Positions 7,520 to 16,169 of a DNA stretch of 64,000 bases are shown piece after piece. A program made the translations under genes and the position numbers. The notes beneath the pieces are model-generated. The model was not told the origin of the DNA, did no database searches, and saw nothing but the letters and a program-made list of their open reading frames with translations. The DNA is from WGMI01 sp041739275 (GTDB lineage: Bacteria; Bacteroidota; Bacteroidia; Flavobacteriales; Schleiferiaceae), in contig JBGSOF010000002.1 of assembly GCA_041739275.1 (NCBI GenBank), positions 35,060-99,059 of the forward strand. The letters run 5' to 3'. Within the stretch, counting starts at the first letter, position 1. The number at the start of each line of letters is the position of its first letter.

Positions 7520-7894
7520 ATGATGACCCTCGGAGCCTTTTCAATCAGTCTTTCGGTGCGCCAACTTGAACGATCCAAGAGCTTTTACGAGACACTGGGT
7601 TTTGCCGTGCACGGCGGTAGCCTCGAACAGAAATACCTCATTATGAAAAACGGGCATGCGCTGGTAGGGCTTTTCGAGGGAATGTTCGACGGCTGGATGC
7701 TGACCTTCAATCCGGGCTGGAACGAAGAAGCACAGGCGGTTGACCCATTCGACGACATTCGAAAAATAGGACGGCACTTGGTGTCGAACGGAATTGAAAT
7801 AGAGGGAGAACACCTGCCCAACCTTTCGGGCCCGGGGCATTTGATGATTCGCGACCCCGACGGAAACGCGATTTTGATCGACCAGCATCGATAA
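7520..7894 (+). CDS. Glyoxalase/VOC family protein
   Basis: 124 residues from the ATG at 7520 (MMTLGAFSISLSVRQLERSK). SLSVRQLERSKSFYETLGF and the end LMIRDPDGNAILIDQH are the two halves of a vicinal oxygen chelate fold. Such proteins range from glyoxalases and dioxygenases to resistance proteins. The metal-binding set is incomplete to the eye (an end Glu is replaced in NAILIDQH), so the reaction is unknown. It is transcribed away from the MerR gene and is followed 66 bases later by the TonB-dependent receptor. A longer frame from 7454 has no family-like N-terminus. Confidence 0.8.
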   Translation: MMTLGAFSISLSVRQLERSKSFYETLGFAVHGGSLEQKYLIMKNGHALVGLFEGMFDGWMLTFNPGWNEEAQAVDPFDDIRKIGRHLVSNGIEIEGEHLPNLSGPGHLMIRDPDGNAILIDQHR

Positions 7895-7960
7895 GTCCGA
7901 TCGAAGCCTCGCCCTGCGCGTTTGGGCTTTCGTACATTTAACCCACAGTTAACACAGCGG

Positions 7961-10759
7961 ATGAAGCAAATGCGCAAGCCCCGAATCGGTGGGCTTCAAA
8001 GATGGGTGGGGCTTGTTACGGGCTGCTGTTTCGCAGCCTTCACTCTTTTGTGCCCAAGGCTGCTGAACGCGCAAAACCCCCAAATTTCGGGCAGCGTTCT
8101 CGACGAAAAAGGAGAACCGCTGGTCGGTGCCGCAGTGCGGATCGAGGGAAGCAAAATAGCCGTGGCCACAGATTTTGACGGAAAGTTTGTGCTGGTTCCG
8201 CCTTCCTTTCCCTGCACTTTGAGCGTGCAATATATAGGCTACCTCAATCGGGCGGTCGAAGTCAAAAAGGCCATATCAGGGCTCACCATTCGAATGAAGC
8301 CCGATGCAACGGCCTTGGGCGAAATCAGCGTAGTCGAGCGCCGGCTGAGCGAAAAACAAAAAGAAAGCGCCCTCACCGTTGAGGCCATGGATGCCCTGGC
8401 GATCAAAGAAACCCCTTCGGTCAATTTTTACGAAGGCCTGGCCAGCTTAAAAGGCGTCGATTTGACTTCGGCCAGCATCGGTTTTAAGGTCATCAACACC
8501 CGAGGGTTTAACAGCACCAGCCCGGTTCGCTCGCTTCAGCTCATCGACGGGGTCGACAACCAAGCTCCGGGGCTCAACTTTTCGCTGGGGAATTTTCTGG
8601 GTGCCTCAGATTTGGACGTGCGTCAGGTGGACCTCGTCGCAGGGGCGAGCAGCGCCTATTACGGCCCGAATGCGTTCAACGGGGTCATCGCCATAACGAC
8701 CAAAAGCCCTTTCGATTTTCCGGGCCTGAGCGCTTCCGCAAAGGTGGGCGAGCGCTCCCTGGCCGAATTTGCCCTTCGCTATGCGCAGGTGTTCAAAGAC
8801 GATTCGGGACGCGAGCGCTTTGCTTACAAAGTGAATTTATTTTACCTGCGCGCAGACGACTGGGTGGCCGAAAACCTCGATCCCACTTCTCAAAGTTTGA
8901 CAGACCTCCAGAACCCCGGGCGTTACGATGCCGTGAATCGCTATGGAGACGAAGTTGCCTTCGACGACGGGGGCGATGTAAAAACCTATCCCGGTTTGGG
9001 CACCTATTATCGAACCGGTTTGCTCGAGCGCGATTTGGTCGATTACGACACCCGAAACCTCAAGTTGGGAAGCTCGCTTCACTATCGTTTTCAGCCCGAT
9101 CTCGAAATGACCTATGCCTTCAACTTTGGAAATGGAACCACGGTGTATCAAGGCGACAATCGATATAGCCTCAAAGACGTGCTTTTCTTTCAAAACCGGC
9201 TCGAATTGGCGCGAAAGAACAAGTGGTTTGTTCGGGCCTATGCCACCAACGAAGACGCGGGCAATTCGTACGACGCTTATTTTACAGCCTTGAGAATGCA
9301 AGAGGCTTATCTGAGCGAACAGAGCTGGGGCAATTTTTATCGCAACTTTTTTTCGGCATTTGCGGTTCCTTCGATCAAACAACTCGAAGGCTATCCCGAT
9401 CCTTCCTTGCCGAGCGATGAATTCAGTGCCCAAATGGATGCTCTGGTCGCAGAAAATCCCGAGTTTTTTAACGGTTGGCACGATTCGATTCAGCGCTTGG
9501 TGGCCGCCGCCTACGAAGGCCCGGGGCTGACTCCCGGCACTGCGAGTTATGACTCTCTGTTTCAATATGTCACTTCCAGAGACTTCAATCAGGGCGGAAC
9601 GCGTCTGGTCGATCGTTCGGCGCTTTATCACCTGCAAGGCGAGTATCTTTTCGATTCGACCGCTTTGGGTCGCTTTCGCCTGGGAGGAAACTTTCGCTTG
9701 TACAGCCCGCGTTCGGAAGGCACGATTTTTAGCGACAGCGCGAACCTAAAAATCTCCAATACCGAATTTGGTTTTTACGGTGGATGGGAACAAAAGTTCT
9801 GGCGCAATCGGCTCAAACTGGGGCTGAGTCTTCGCCTCGACAAAAACCAAAACTTCGACTACCTGCTGTCTCCGGCCATTTCGGCGATTTACCAAATCGA
9901 CGAGATCAACACGCTGCGCCTTTCTTTTTCGAGTGCGATTCGCAATCCGACCCTTCAAGATCAGTATCTGTATTACAATGTAGGCAGAGCCATATTGTTG
10001 GGCAATCTCAACGGCTACGATTCGCTGGTTACGGTCGAAGAAGTCGAAGATTTTCTGGGCGCCGGAGTTCAAGAACGAGCCGACTGGGTATTCGATTACT
10101 ACACCCTGGACCCCGTGCGCCCCGAGCGGGTGCAAACCGTTGAAATGGGCTATCGCACCACGCTTTGGAACAAGCTTTACCTCGATTTAAACTACTACTT
10201 CAGCTTCTACGACAACTTTATCGGCTACAACATCGGGCTCGACATCGAAGACGACCCTTCGGCCGGACCGATTCAGCGCTTTACCGGGGCTCAGGCCTAC
10301 CGAATTGCCACCAATGCACAAGACCGGGTCACCACTCAAGGCTTTTCGATCGGGGCGAGCTACTACTTTGCCGAATATTACGCGCTCTCGGGGAACTACA
10401 GTTGGAACGTTCTCAACACCGCTTCTGACGACCCGATTATCCCCGCGTTCAACACTCCCGAGAACAAATTCAACGTCGGGATTTCTGCCCGCGACTTGAA
10501 AATTGGCAAGGTGAAGAACCTCGGTTTCAGCACCAACTTTAAGTGGATTCAAGGCTTTCTATTCGAGGGGAGTCCGCAGTTCACCGGCTCGATCGACGAT
10601 TATTCTATGCTCGACGCCCAGATCAATTGGCGCAAGCCCGAGTGGAAGACCACTTTTAAACTCGGCTCTTCGAATTTGCTCGACCAAAGAGCTTATCAGG
10701 TGTACGGTGGCCCACAGATCGGCAGACTGGCCTACTTCAGCGCGTTGTACGAGATGTAA
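7961..10759 (+). CDS. TonB-dependent outer membrane receptor with carboxypeptidase-like N-terminal domain
   Basis: 932 residues from the ATG at 7961; the frame extends to 7922. A signal peptide (hydrophobic GLVTGCCFAAFTLLCPRLLN, ending LNAQ) is followed by a carboxypeptidase-D-like beta-sandwich (QISGSVLDEKGEPLVGAAV), a plug domain (TRGFNSTSPVRSLQLIDGVD, ASSAYYGPNAFNGVIAITTK) and a long beta-barrel with many Tyr/Phe-rich strands. It should import a large or scarce ligand across the outer membrane using TonB energy. No SusD partner lies next to it, so glycan uptake is not specifically supported, and the ligand is unknown. The end ALYEM lacks the usual terminal Phe. Confidence 0.92.
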   Translation: MKQMRKPRIGGLQRWVGLVTGCCFAAFTLLCPRLLNAQNPQISGSVLDEKGEPLVGAAVRIEGSKIAVATDFDGKFVLVPPSFPCTLSVQYIGYLNRAVEVKKAISGLTIRMKPDATALGEISVVERRLSEKQKESALTVEAMDALAIKETPSVNFYEGLASLKGVDLTSASIGFKVINTRGFNSTSPVRSLQLIDGVDNQAPGLNFSLGNFLGASDLDVRQVDLVAGASSAYYGPNAFNGVIAITTKSPFDFPGLSASAKVGERSLAEFALRYAQVFKDDSGRERFAYKVNLFYLRADDWVAENLDPTSQSLTDLQNPGRYDAVNRYGDEVAFDDGGDVKTYPGLGTYYRTGLLERDLVDYDTRNLKLGSSLHYRFQPDLEMTYAFNFGNGTTVYQGDNRYSLKDVLFFQNRLELARKNKWFVRAYATNEDAGNSYDAYFTALRMQEAYLSEQSWGNFYRNFFSAFAVPSIKQLEGYPDPSLPSDEFSAQMDALVAENPEFFNGWHDSIQRLVAAAYEGPGLTPGTASYDSLFQYVTSRDFNQGGTRLVDRSALYHLQGEYLFDSTALGRFRLGGNFRLYSPRSEGTIFSDSANLKISNTEFGFYGGWEQKFWRNRLKLGLSLRLDKNQNFDYLLSPAISAIYQIDEINTLRLSFSSAIRNPTLQDQYLYYNVGRAILLGNLNGYDSLVTVEEVEDFLGAGVQERADWVFDYYTLDPVRPERVQTVEMGYRTTLWNKLYLDLNYYFSFYDNFIGYNIGLDIEDDPSAGPIQRFTGAQAYRIATNAQDRVTTQGFSIGASYYFAEYYALSGNYSWNVLNTASDDPIIPAFNTPENKFNVGISARDLKIGKVKNLGFSTNFKWIQGFLFEGSPQFTGSIDDYSMLDAQINWRKPEWKTTFKLGSSNLLDQRAYQVYGGPQIGRLAYFSALYEM

Positions 10760-10913
10760 AGGCTCAGTAGCCACGGCTCAACTCAGGGGGGCAGCGATCG
10801 GTTTGTACAAGAAACCGCTGCGAATTTCCAAACGGCGACTTCACTCATCACCTCGGGCTTGCGCTCGTCCCTTTTTGCTTTAAGGGGAAGAATGTCGCAC
10901 GCACTTTTGAAGT
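10760..10913 (+). other. Intergenic stretch, no clear gene
   Basis: This segment follows the TonB receptor stop. A minus-strand frame crosses it but has no recognisable domain. I see no strong hairpin with a T-run and no promoter match. If the next gene starts at the later ATG (11097), the gap extends to 11096. Confidence 0.4.
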
Positions 10914-11612
10914 GTGAAAGCAAAGCTTCCAACGATCTGCAACTCAGAACAAGGGTTTGAAAAGCCGCAAAACGCGTCGGATTTCCAATCCGCTTGTTTG
11001 AAGATTTCGAACCGTTCATCGGTCTCCGAGGAAACCGACCAAACCGAGCGGTTTTTTCCCGGCAGTCGGTCTGAATACTCCTCCATTGAAAGGCGAATGA
11101 GCCCGGGTTTGGAGGTGCTGCACTTAGGAGTATTGCTTTTTAAACTCGGCTTTAATCGAGAAAGTCCGCGTTTCGAAATCGAAGGGGCGACTTACTTGAG
11201 CGTAAAGCACGGATTTTGGAATGACCGAGTCTTTAAGAGCGATGTAGGTCGCTCTGTGAAAGTGGTTCTCGGCTGGGGCGGTAGCCGGATCGCGCGATTC
11301 GACGGATGGACGGCCGTCTTCAAGCCCAAGGGCCGAGATGCGCTCTGCGTCGAACTCAGGAAGCCTCATGCCCTGAAATTCTGCCTGACCATGGTCTCCA
11401 AAAACCAGCTGCGCTTGCGCATTGAAGGTTCAGGATATGCGGGACTGCACGGCATCGAATGGAGCGAACTGCTGTCGATCGCTTTGTTGATGCTGTTGGG
11501 CAGCCGCGCTTCAGGCACATTATCAGACGATCAGCACACCGATCGGATCTATCTCGATTTTGAAGGTGCGGGTTTCTACCCTGCCCCCCATTTTGAAAGT
11601 CCCAAACCTTGA
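10914..11612 (+). CDS. Hypothetical protein, unknown family
   Basis: 232 residues from a GTG at 10914; an ATG at 11097 (MSPGLEVLHLGVLLFKLGFN) would give 171 residues and may be the true start. I recognise no domain. The central part has alternating short strands (FEIEGATYL, KVVLGWGGSRIARFDGWTAVF) and a hydrophobic helix near the end (LLSIALLMLLG), with no signal peptide. The stop overlaps an upstream extension of the following secreted-protein frame, suggesting co-transcription. Coding status is likely but not certain, since the opposite strand also has open frames. Confidence 0.5.
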   Translation: MKAKLPTICNSEQGFEKPQNASDFQSACLKISNRSSVSEETDQTERFFPGSRSEYSSIERRMSPGLEVLHLGVLLFKLGFNRESPRFEIEGATYLSVKHGFWNDRVFKSDVGRSVKVVLGWGGSRIARFDGWTAVFKPKGRDALCVELRKPHALKFCLTMVSKNQLRLRIEGSGYAGLHGIEWSELLSIALLMLLGSRASGTLSDDQHTDRIYLDFEGAGFYPAPHFESPKP

Positions 11613-11644
11613 GCTTAAAACCAACTACTAATCTGAAAGTCAAC

Positions 11645-12166
11645 ATGAAAACCACAGTTCAATTCGCCTTTAGCGCAGCGCTCGGCTTTTTGATGCTCTT
11701 CGATTCTGCCCATGCGCAGAATTTGGATCGCAGCTTTTACGGCCAAGGCGATGCTTCCGGAAATCGAGTGCGCTTGACAGACGAACATGGAAAGTCGCTT
11801 GCCTATTGGGACGGTGCTGTTTTTTGGTTTGAAGAGCGCGGCTATGTCATCGAGCAAAGCGAATCGGTTTTTCAACTGATTTCGCTCGACGGAGCCGACA
11901 CCCTCGGTCGTTGGACCCACTGGAGCAAGTACTTCCAAATCGGTCAAGGGCTCGATTATTTTCTGCTCGCCGACGAAGGCAACCCCAAAAAAGAGCATCG
12001 CATGGCGTTTAAACGACCCGCCTCTGAAGGGGGGACCCTCGAGATTCTCTATCGGGTCGATCAACAAAAAATACATTTTGAGATTCTCGGAGCCCGATCG
12101 ATGAACGAGGCCTTGTACTTTTTCGCGGTGCTGATCGACCGTCGCTCCGGGGCCAGCCCAAGCTAA
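11645..12166 (+). CDS. Secreted hypothetical protein
   Basis: 173 residues from the ATG at 11645. A clear signal peptide (TTVQFAFSAALGFLMLFDSA, cleavage after HAQ) leads into a protein rich in aromatic residues with no domain I can name. The motif GYVIEQSESVFQLISLDGAD and RWTHWSKYFQIG suggest a beta-rich periplasmic or exported protein. It lies 32 bases after the previous unknown gene and ends convergently 10 bases from menE. Function unknown. Confidence 0.7.
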   Translation: MKTTVQFAFSAALGFLMLFDSAHAQNLDRSFYGQGDASGNRVRLTDEHGKSLAYWDGAVFWFEERGYVIEQSESVFQLISLDGADTLGRWTHWSKYFQIGQGLDYFLLADEGNPKKEHRMAFKRPASEGGTLEILYRVDQQKIHFEILGARSMNEALYFFAVLIDRRSGASPS

Positions 12167-12176
12167 AGTAGAGCGA

Positions 12177-13229
12177 CTAAGATCGGAGCGGAATGCGAGA
12201 CTCGGTCTGTTGCGCCAATAGATCTTCGAGTGCCTTTCGATCGCGCTTTCCGGCTCCACGGCTGGGAAATTCAGAGACAAAGGCCATCCATCTCGCTTTT
12301 TTGTCTCGGCTCAAAGGGGAATTCAACTGTTGAATTCGAGCAACCAGTGCGGCGTCGTAAGGCCCTTGCACGACCAAGCACAGCGCGCGGCCCCAGACGG
12401 CATCCTCGAGGCTCGAAAACATAATTTCTCTGCCCAAGCGCTCTGTCCACTCGACCTCGAGCGGCTCGGGCAGAATTTTGAGCCCCCCGCTGACGATCGC
12501 GGCATCGAGTCTTCCCTTCCACGTGAAATGGGTGCGATCGATCCATTCTACGGAATCGGTGGTTTGAAGAGACAAACCCGTGAGCGAATCAGAAACGATC
12601 AGGCCACCCTCGCTCGAAACGTCGAATTGAACTCCGGCCATGGCTCGGTAGCTCGATTCGGGATTCGGATAGAGCCGCCGCAGGGCCACGTGCGAAATCG
12701 ACTCAGACATGCCGTAGCTCTGCCATACGTGCGCTTCGCTGCCGAGCGAGCCGAGACGCTCCACAAGACTTTGATCGACCGCAGCCCCACCGACCAGAAT
12801 TTGCACCTTCGATTTGAATTCGACCCGCGCGTCGATCAGTGCATGGAGCTGAGGCGGTGCAATCGATACAAAATCGACCCGATCGAGCCGTTCCAAGAAT
12901 CCGTCGGTGCTCGCGGGCATCCAGACCCAAGTGCCCCCGGCCGCTTGGGCGCGTACAAAGGACATTTTCCAGGCGATGCTCGATACCGGCAAGGGCGCAG
13001 CGATTCTCGAACGGGCATTGAGTTTGAAAAAATCCACACTGCGCTCGGCATGCTTGCGCATTGCAGACTTTGCGATGACAAACTCTTTCGGAAGACCCGT
13101 CGAGCCCGAGCTGAATTGTTTAATTGTATCGGAGAGCTCGAACCATTGCTCGAAAAACGCGCGGACTTCGGCCTCGGCGGGTTGCGATTGGGTCCATGCT
13201 CGAAGGTCTGAGGGCAACACAAATCCCAT
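12177..13229 (-). CDS. menE: o-Succinylbenzoate-CoA ligase (MenE-like, AMP-forming)
   Basis: 350 residues from the ATG at 13229; the frame is open up to 13361. FSSGSTGLPKEFVI is the AMP-binding P-loop, SYGMSESISHVALR the core A5 motif, WKGRLDAAIVSGGLKILPEP the A7-A8 region, and GAGKRDRKALEDLL the C-terminal catalytic Lys region. It activates o-succinylbenzoate with CoA for menaquinone synthesis. It is the last gene of the men operon; the gap to menC is about 152 bases and holds a strong hairpin and an A10 tract (minus strand), so the start and its coupling to menC are less certain than for other men genes. Relatives usually have about 60 residues before the P-loop, here 41. Confidence 0.88.
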   Translation of the reverse strand: MGFVLPSDLRAWTQSQPAEAEVRAFFEQWFELSDTIKQFSSGSTGLPKEFVIAKSAMRKHAERSVDFFKLNARSRIAAPLPVSSIAWKMSFVRAQAAGGTWVWMPASTDGFLERLDRVDFVSIAPPQLHALIDARVEFKSKVQILVGGAAVDQSLVERLGSLGSEAHVWQSYGMSESISHVALRRLYPNPESSYRAMAGVQFDVSSEGGLIVSDSLTGLSLQTTDSVEWIDRTHFTWKGRLDAAIVSGGLKILPEPLEVEWTERLGREIMFSSLEDAVWGRALCLVVQGPYDAALVARIQQLNSPLSRDKKARWMAFVSEFPSRGAGKRDRKALEDLLAQQTESRIPLRS

Positions 13230-13356
13230 GCCTTCGAACTCGGCGCGCACTTCTAAATTTTTTTTTTGATTTCCCAACCGATCGATGTGCGAATTCGTTA
13301 TTGCGATGTATTTCTTTTCCAACCTTCGGGAATTTGCGACACAAGCCCCGTTCGAC

Positions 13357-13387
13357 GACACCGCCTTTCGAGGCGGTGTCTTTATTT
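13357..13387 (+). terminator. Strong hairpin with T-rich tail on the plus strand, between menC and menE
   Basis: A perfect 9-bp stem (GACACCGCC, loop TTTCGA, GGCGGTGTC) is followed on the plus strand by TTTATTT. The neighbouring men genes are on the minus strand, where the same hairpin has its A-rich side in front and no T-run behind it. So it looks like an intrinsic terminator for antisense transcription, or a structural element in the menC-menE mRNA. Confidence 0.55.
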
Positions 13388-14434
13388 AGGGATGTTCCTT
13401 CTCCACAAAGCGGCACGCTCTACTTCGAGGCTTTTGCCATAGCTCAGGGGCGTTTCTGAACGATAGATCGACCCCGTTCCGAGCCCCTGAAATTGCACAT
13501 CGGCCTTCGAACTGCGGCGAATCGCCGCATATTGGGCAATGGCATCGAGCCCTAACGGGCTCTCGAGCATCGAGGTAAACCAATATCCAATGTCGCGCTT
13601 TTCGGCGGCATCAATCCACCCATCACAGCTCAAAAAACCGCCCAGCAGCGTCGGTTTGAGCACGAGATAATGCGGTTTGAGAAGATCCAACCAATCGAAC
13701 GAGGTTTCGGGGTTTCGGTTGATCAGCGATTCGTCGAGGGCCACGGGAATCGGGGCAATCCGGATGAGTTCGCCGAGCTCGGGGTCGTTGTTGGTGTGCA
13801 AGGGTTGTTCGATCGAATGCACCCCCAACTCCCGGAGTTCGATCATGGTTCGATAGGCCTGCTCGGCCGAAAAGGCTCCGTTGGCATCGACCCTGAGTTC
13901 GATTTCGGGGGCGATGTCGCGCACTTCGCGCAACAGTGAAAGGCTTTGGCCAAAAAAATTCACTCCAATTTTAAACTTTAAACACCGAAAACCTCTGCGA
14001 ATCAAATCGAGCGCTTGAGTTCGTTCAAATGCTTCGTTGCCCATCCACACCAAACCGTTGATCGGCAAACCTTCGGCTCCGGCGCTGTATTTCGAATCGA
14101 AGCAAAGGCCCGGTTCGCCATTTTTCAGTTGAGCCTCAACGCACTGCACTGCAAAAGCAAGGCTCGGAAAAGACGCAGACAAGAATTTCAAATCGAGGAG
14201 GACCTCTTCAAATTCCCGAGAACAGAGTTGATCGAGTCGTTCTTCGAACACGCTTTGCCAGCGCAGGTCTAAGGCTTCGGGACTCAGGCCGTCAAGCGGA
14301 GCGCATTCGGCTCTGTAGCACAGACCATTTATTTCGAGTGCAAGCTCGTAGATCGAACGGCTTTTGAGTGTTCCGCGCGAAGTCCCGACCGGTCTTTTGA
14401 ATTCAAGCGCCGAGCAAGACCACTCAAGTTTCAT
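13382..14434 (-). CDS. menC: o-Succinylbenzoate synthase (enolase superfamily)
   Basis: 350 residues. CLKFKIGVNF holds the catalytic KxK region, ELRVDANGAFS the first metal Asp, SIEQPL the metal Glu and VALDESL the third acidic ligand, with LKPTLLGGF the second catalytic Lys: the full enolase-superfamily set in order. It dehydrates SHCHC to o-succinylbenzoate. The ATG overlaps the menA stop by 4 bases (ATGA). The next gene, menE, uses its product. Confidence 0.93.
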   Translation of the reverse strand: MKLEWSCSALEFKRPVGTSRGTLKSRSIYELALEINGLCYRAECAPLDGLSPEALDLRWQSVFEERLDQLCSREFEEVLLDLKFLSASFPSLAFAVQCVEAQLKNGEPGLCFDSKYSAGAEGLPINGLVWMGNEAFERTQALDLIRRGFRCLKFKIGVNFFGQSLSLLREVRDIAPEIELRVDANGAFSAEQAYRTMIELRELGVHSIEQPLHTNNDPELGELIRIAPIPVALDESLINRNPETSFDWLDLLKPHYLVLKPTLLGGFLSCDGWIDAAEKRDIGYWFTSMLESPLGLDAIAQYAAIRRSSKADVQFQGLGTGSIYRSETPLSYGKSLEVERAALWRRNIPK

Positions 14435-15348
14435 TGAGCGGCGAAAATACCCGCCCCGAGCAAGAGCGCAAACAGCAAAGTCGAAAGCGCCAAAGGCTTG
14501 AGCAGTTTGTCAAAATCGGGGCTTTTGAAACTTCTGAACGTTCGATTTAGGTTGATTAACAGGGGAATAAATGCCAGTACGTAGGCGTGTTTCCATGCGC
14601 TCCCCTCCATGCGCGCGGCATAGAGAAAGGCACAGTCGAAAGCGACAAAGACCAAGATCGACTGATAGATTTTGGCACCGGGCATGCCCAGTAGGCTCGC
14701 CAAGCTCCTTTTGCCTGCGCGTCGATCGGTGTCGATGTCTCGCATATTATTCAAATTGAGGACTCCGGCACTCAGAGCTCCAAGCGCGGAAGCCGGGAGC
14801 AGATGAATCCACTCAAAGCTTTGGGTTTGAACAAACATGCTTCCCAAAACCGAAAGCCAGCCGAAAAACAGGAACACGGCCAAATCGCCCAGCGCATAAT
14901 AACCGTAGGCGCGCCGCCCCATAGTGTAGTTCACCGCCGCCCAAATGGCCGCAAATCCCAAACCGACGAACAGCAACACGATCCAAATCCCCGATGTACG
15001 CAAAGCCCAGTAGCTCAACAAACCCGAAAAAAGGCTTCCGACCGCCGCAACTCTCCAAATGACCCTTTTCAACTTTTCGGGCGAGATTTTGCCACTGGCC
15101 ACCATGCGGGCCTCTCCGACGCGGTGTGTGTCGGTTCCTTTTACTCCGTCGCCATAGTCGTTCGCGTAATTGCTGAGCACTTGAAAGAGCGTCGCCAAAC
15201 CAAAACACGCCAGAGCGATCGGCCAGCGAAACATGCTCTGAGAAGCGGCGATAAAGCTCCCCAATGCGATTCCGGACAGCGCCAGCGGCAAGGTGCGCAG
15301 ACGTGCGGCAGCGATCCAAACAGAAGCGGTTTTGGCTTGGGCGCTCAA
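14431..15348 (-). CDS. menA: 1,4-Dihydroxy-2-naphthoate polyprenyltransferase
   Basis: 305 residues from a TTG at 15348 that overlaps the menB stop by 4 bases (TTGA); the frame is open to 15555 but the extra part is unlike the family and lies inside menB. The first prenyltransferase Asp motif is NYANDYGDGVKGTDTHRVGE and the second NNMRDIDTDRRAGKRSLA. About eight membrane helices are visible. It attaches the isoprenoid tail to DHNA at the inner membrane to give demethylmenaquinone. A methyltransferase for the last step is not in this window. Confidence 0.93.
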   Translation of the reverse strand: MSAQAKTASVWIAAARLRTLPLALSGIALGSFIAASQSMFRWPIALACFGLATLFQVLSNYANDYGDGVKGTDTHRVGEARMVASGKISPEKLKRVIWRVAAVGSLFSGLLSYWALRTSGIWIVLLFVGLGFAAIWAAVNYTMGRRAYGYYALGDLAVFLFFGWLSVLGSMFVQTQSFEWIHLLPASALGALSAGVLNLNNMRDIDTDRRAGKRSLASLLGMPGAKIYQSILVFVAFDCAFLYAARMEGSAWKHAYVLAFIPLLINLNRTFRSFKSPDFDKLLKPLALSTLLFALLLGAGIFAAQ

Positions 15349-16169
15349 GGGAACATCGGAAAGCGTCCGAAATCGGGGTCGCGTTTTTCCAAAAAGGCCT
15401 TCTTCCCTTCTTGGGCTTCTTCGGTGAGGTAGTAGAGCAAGGTCGCGTCTCCGGCGAATTCCATCAAACCGGCCTGCCCGTCGAGTTCGGCATTTAAACC
15501 GCGTTTGATCATCCTCAGGGCCAAGGGGCTGCGCATCATCATCAGCTTGCACCACTCCACGGTGACCTCTTCGAGACGGTCGAGGGGAACGACCTTGTTC
15601 ACCAAGCCCATGTCAAGAGCCTCGGACGCGCTGTATTGAAGGCACAAAAACCAGATTTCTCGCGCCTTTTTTTGACCGACGTGTCGCGCCAAATAAGAGC
15701 TTCCAAAGCCGGCATCAAAACTGCCCACCTTTGGGCCCGTCTGCCCGAATCGGGCGTTTTCGGAGGCGATGGTGAGGTCGCAGACCACGTGCAAGACGTG
15801 CCCCCCGCCGATGGCGTAGCCGTTGACCATAGCCACAACCGGTTTGGGCAAAGAGCGAATTTTTCGGTGCAGCTCGAGGACGTTCAACCTCGGAATCCCG
15901 TCTTCGCCAATGTAGCCGCCAATTCCTTTGACGTTCTGATCGCCGCCCGAGCAAAAGGCCTTATCTCCTGCCCCGGTTAAGACCACGACGCGGATGTCGC
16001 CCCTTTCTCGGGCAATGTCCATGGCATCGATCATTTCGAGGTTGGTCTCGGGGCGAAATGCGTTGTACACATGCGGGCGATCGATGGTGATGCGCGCAAT
16101 TCCTTCGAAAAAATCGAAGCGAATGTCCTTGTACTGCTTAATCGGTTGCCAATTACGGACTTCAGCCAT
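15345..16169 (-). CDS. menB: 1,4-Dihydroxy-2-naphthoyl-CoA synthase
   Basis: 274 residues from the ATG at 16169, with an alternative ATG at 16184; both overlap the menD stop. ITIDRPHVYNAFRPET, FCSGGDQNVKG, NGYAIGGGHVLHVVCDL and QTGPKVGSFDAGFGSSYLAR are the crotonase core and MenB-specific stretches. It cyclises OSB-CoA to DHNA-CoA. The stop overlaps the menA start. Confidence 0.95.
   Translation of the reverse strand: MAEVRNWQPIKQYKDIRFDFFEGIARITIDRPHVYNAFRPETNLEMIDAMDIARERGDIRVVVLTGAGDKAFCSGGDQNVKGIGGYIGEDGIPRLNVLELHRKIRSLPKPVVAMVNGYAIGGGHVLHVVCDLTIASENARFGQTGPKVGSFDAGFGSSYLARHVGQKKAREIWFLCLQYSASEALDMGLVNKVVPLDRLEEVTVEWCKLMMMRSPLALRMIKRGLNAELDGQAGLMEFAGDATLLYYLTEEAQEGKKAFLEKRDPDFGRFPMFP

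Noticed and set aside
10783..11019. Minus-strand 78-codon frame after the TonB receptor
   Set aside because: No recognisable domain, overlaps the plus-strand unknown gene, and no upstream signals; kept only as an uncertain possibility.
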